Below, piece after piece: positions 6,366-7,179 of a stretch of DNA of 7,179 nucleotides. How positions within the stretch are numbered: the first letter of the stretch is position 1; every line of letters begins with the position of its first letter. Source of the DNA: a candidate division TM6 bacterium UASB124 (GTDB lineage Bacteria; Dependentiae; Babeliae; Babeliales; RVW-14); NCBI GenBank assembly GCA_001468855.1, contig LDIV01000002.1, forward strand, positions 145,558 to 152,736. Reading direction: 5' to 3'. The position numbers and the translations under genes were made by a program. Under the pieces are notes generated by a model that was not told where the DNA came from, searched no databases, and worked only from the letters and a program-made list of their open reading frames with translations.

Positions 6366-7179
6366 ATGAAATGGAGTGCCAAATCTATAGTTACTATTTT
6401 TTTATTCTTTGTTTCAGTAATAAGTCTTTTAGACTTTAATTACATTAATGCAAAGCTTGAGTCTGCAGATGTTTTAACGAATGGCAAAAACCGTGTTTAT
6501 TTGTTTGGCGACATGCATGGTTTTGGACATGGTTCTGAAGGCGAGAAAGAAGCTGTCCAATTGACAAGGCTTAAGGACATTGTTGGGAATCAGAAGAAAA
6601 AAGTTACTATCTTAGTTGAAAATGATCCCGATCAATACACGTTGAGAGATAATAAACTTGTTGATCCTCACTATGTTCCTGACAATTTTCTAGCCGATTT
6701 GGTTGCTCGTATTTATGCATGGAAGAATAGCTATGTAGCTGTTTATGGTATCGAATGTCGGCCGTTGCTTCGTGGTACTTTTGCTCTTTTTGATCAATAT
6801 AGGGTATTGCATGTTGATACGGCTCTTTTAAATTTGTTCAATCCATGTGCTAGAACATTTTCTGATCTTATGGGAGAATTTGAGGCGATCTATAAAAAAA
6901 TTAACATGTTACGTGATGAGTTTAAAAAATCAGGGACACAATCTTTTGATGTTATAACGTCTATTGTAAAGAACAAAATGGATAAAGTTGATTCAGCATG
7001 TGGTGCTTTACGTAATTTTTTTGATCAGAAGGGAATTTCGTTAACCAGTAGTTTGCTTGATTGTTACGGTAAATTTCTTTTTAAAGATATGCAAAGCGAT
7101 GTAAAGATAGAAGTTGATGATTATAACCATGACTATATTATGATGGATGAGAATGACCATGACTATATTATGATGGATG
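6366..7179 (+). CDS. Exported protein with EreA/ChaN/TraB-like motifs (3' end outside window)
   Basis: The frame is open from ATG 6366 to the window edge, giving 271 codons. The N-terminus is a likely Sec signal peptide (Lys2, Lys6, hydrophobic 8-22), with a possible cut after INA (29). The mature part begins with a strand and GDMHG (VYLFGDMHG, 44-52). Next come a helix, VTILVEN (80-86, Glu85), and VYGIECRP (126-133, Glu130, Arg132). A G-[DE]-x-H motif, a strand ending in Glu, and a G-[ID]-acidic-x-R motif in this order and spacing recall the EreA/ChaN/TraB/Tiki superfamily. That superfamily includes an erythromycin esterase, a haem-binding protein and Tiki proteases. This is an inference from three short motifs, so the activity cannot be named. 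Residues about 150-250 are helical and unrecognised. The visible end enters a ten-residue repeat rich in Asp, His, Tyr and Met. It follows the phospholipase-like gene in the same direction with its own ribosome site. Confidence 0.8.
   Translation, partial: MKWSAKSIVTIFLFFVSVISLLDFNYINAKLESADVLTNGKNRVYLFGDMHGFGHGSEGEKEAVQLTRLKDIVGNQKKKVTILVENDPDQYTLRDNKLVDPHYVPDNFLADLVARIYAWKNSYVAVYGIECRPLLRGTFALFDQYRVLHVDTALLNLFNPCARTFSDLMGEFEAIYKKINMLRDEFKKSGTQSFDVITSIVKNKMDKVDSACGALRNFFDQKGISLTSSLLDCYGKFLFKDMQSDVKIEVDDYNHDYIMMDENDHDYIMMD
7126..7179 (+). repeat. 30-bp in-frame tandem repeat, cut by the window edge
   Basis: The 24 bases 7126-7149 recur identically at 7156-7179, a period of 30 bases or ten residues. 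They encode NHDYIMMDEN followed by DHDYIMMD. The second copy runs off the window, so the copy number is unknown. The protein sequence just before the first copy (VDDY) is already Asp-rich. Confidence 0.9.

Overview
The window holds parts or all of five protein genes from an AT-rich bacterium. No RNA gene, insertion sequence or CRISPR array was seen. The two secreted proteins on the right carry Sec-type signal peptides, and the left half encodes a periplasmic adaptor with an inner-membrane permease. This points to a diderm bacterium. A eukaryote-like cytosolic phospholipase A2 (cPLA2) domain on an exported protein fits a host-associated or intracellular lineage. Candidatus Dependentiae (TM6/Babeliae) is my best guess, but it is a guess from style and content, with no marker gene to prove it.

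Left edge to 2624. The first 125 bases are the 3' end of a plus-strand gene whose product ends like an acyl carrier protein. Convergent to it is a two-gene minus-strand operon: a MacA/HlyD-type adaptor (1407-2624), then a MacB/FtsX-type permease (180-1406). The stop codon of the first directly abuts the GTG start of the second. The pair should form the membrane part of a tripartite ABC export or lipoprotein-handling machine. The ATPase and the outer-membrane channel are not in the window, and no minus-strand gene follows the permease inside it.

2625 to 2796 is a divergent intergenic region holding a plausible promoter and a good ribosome binding site for the large gene to the right.

2797 to 6096 encodes a 1099-residue exported protein, the centre of interest. 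It has a signal peptide, a coiled coil, and a region resembling an alpha/beta hydrolase whose nucleophile position reads Ala. A long unrecognised helical middle follows, then a complete group IV cPLA2/phospholipase B-type catalytic domain. The Ser-Asp dyad, the oxyanion glycines and the conserved Arg are all present. A hairpin after the stop probably ends its transcript.

6366 to the right edge is a second exported protein, cut by the window. Three spaced motifs suggest the EreA/ChaN/TraB/Tiki superfamily. Its visible end enters a 30-bp in-frame tandem repeat. The two exported proteins lie in the same direction 269 bp apart and may both act outside the cytoplasm, possibly at the host interface.
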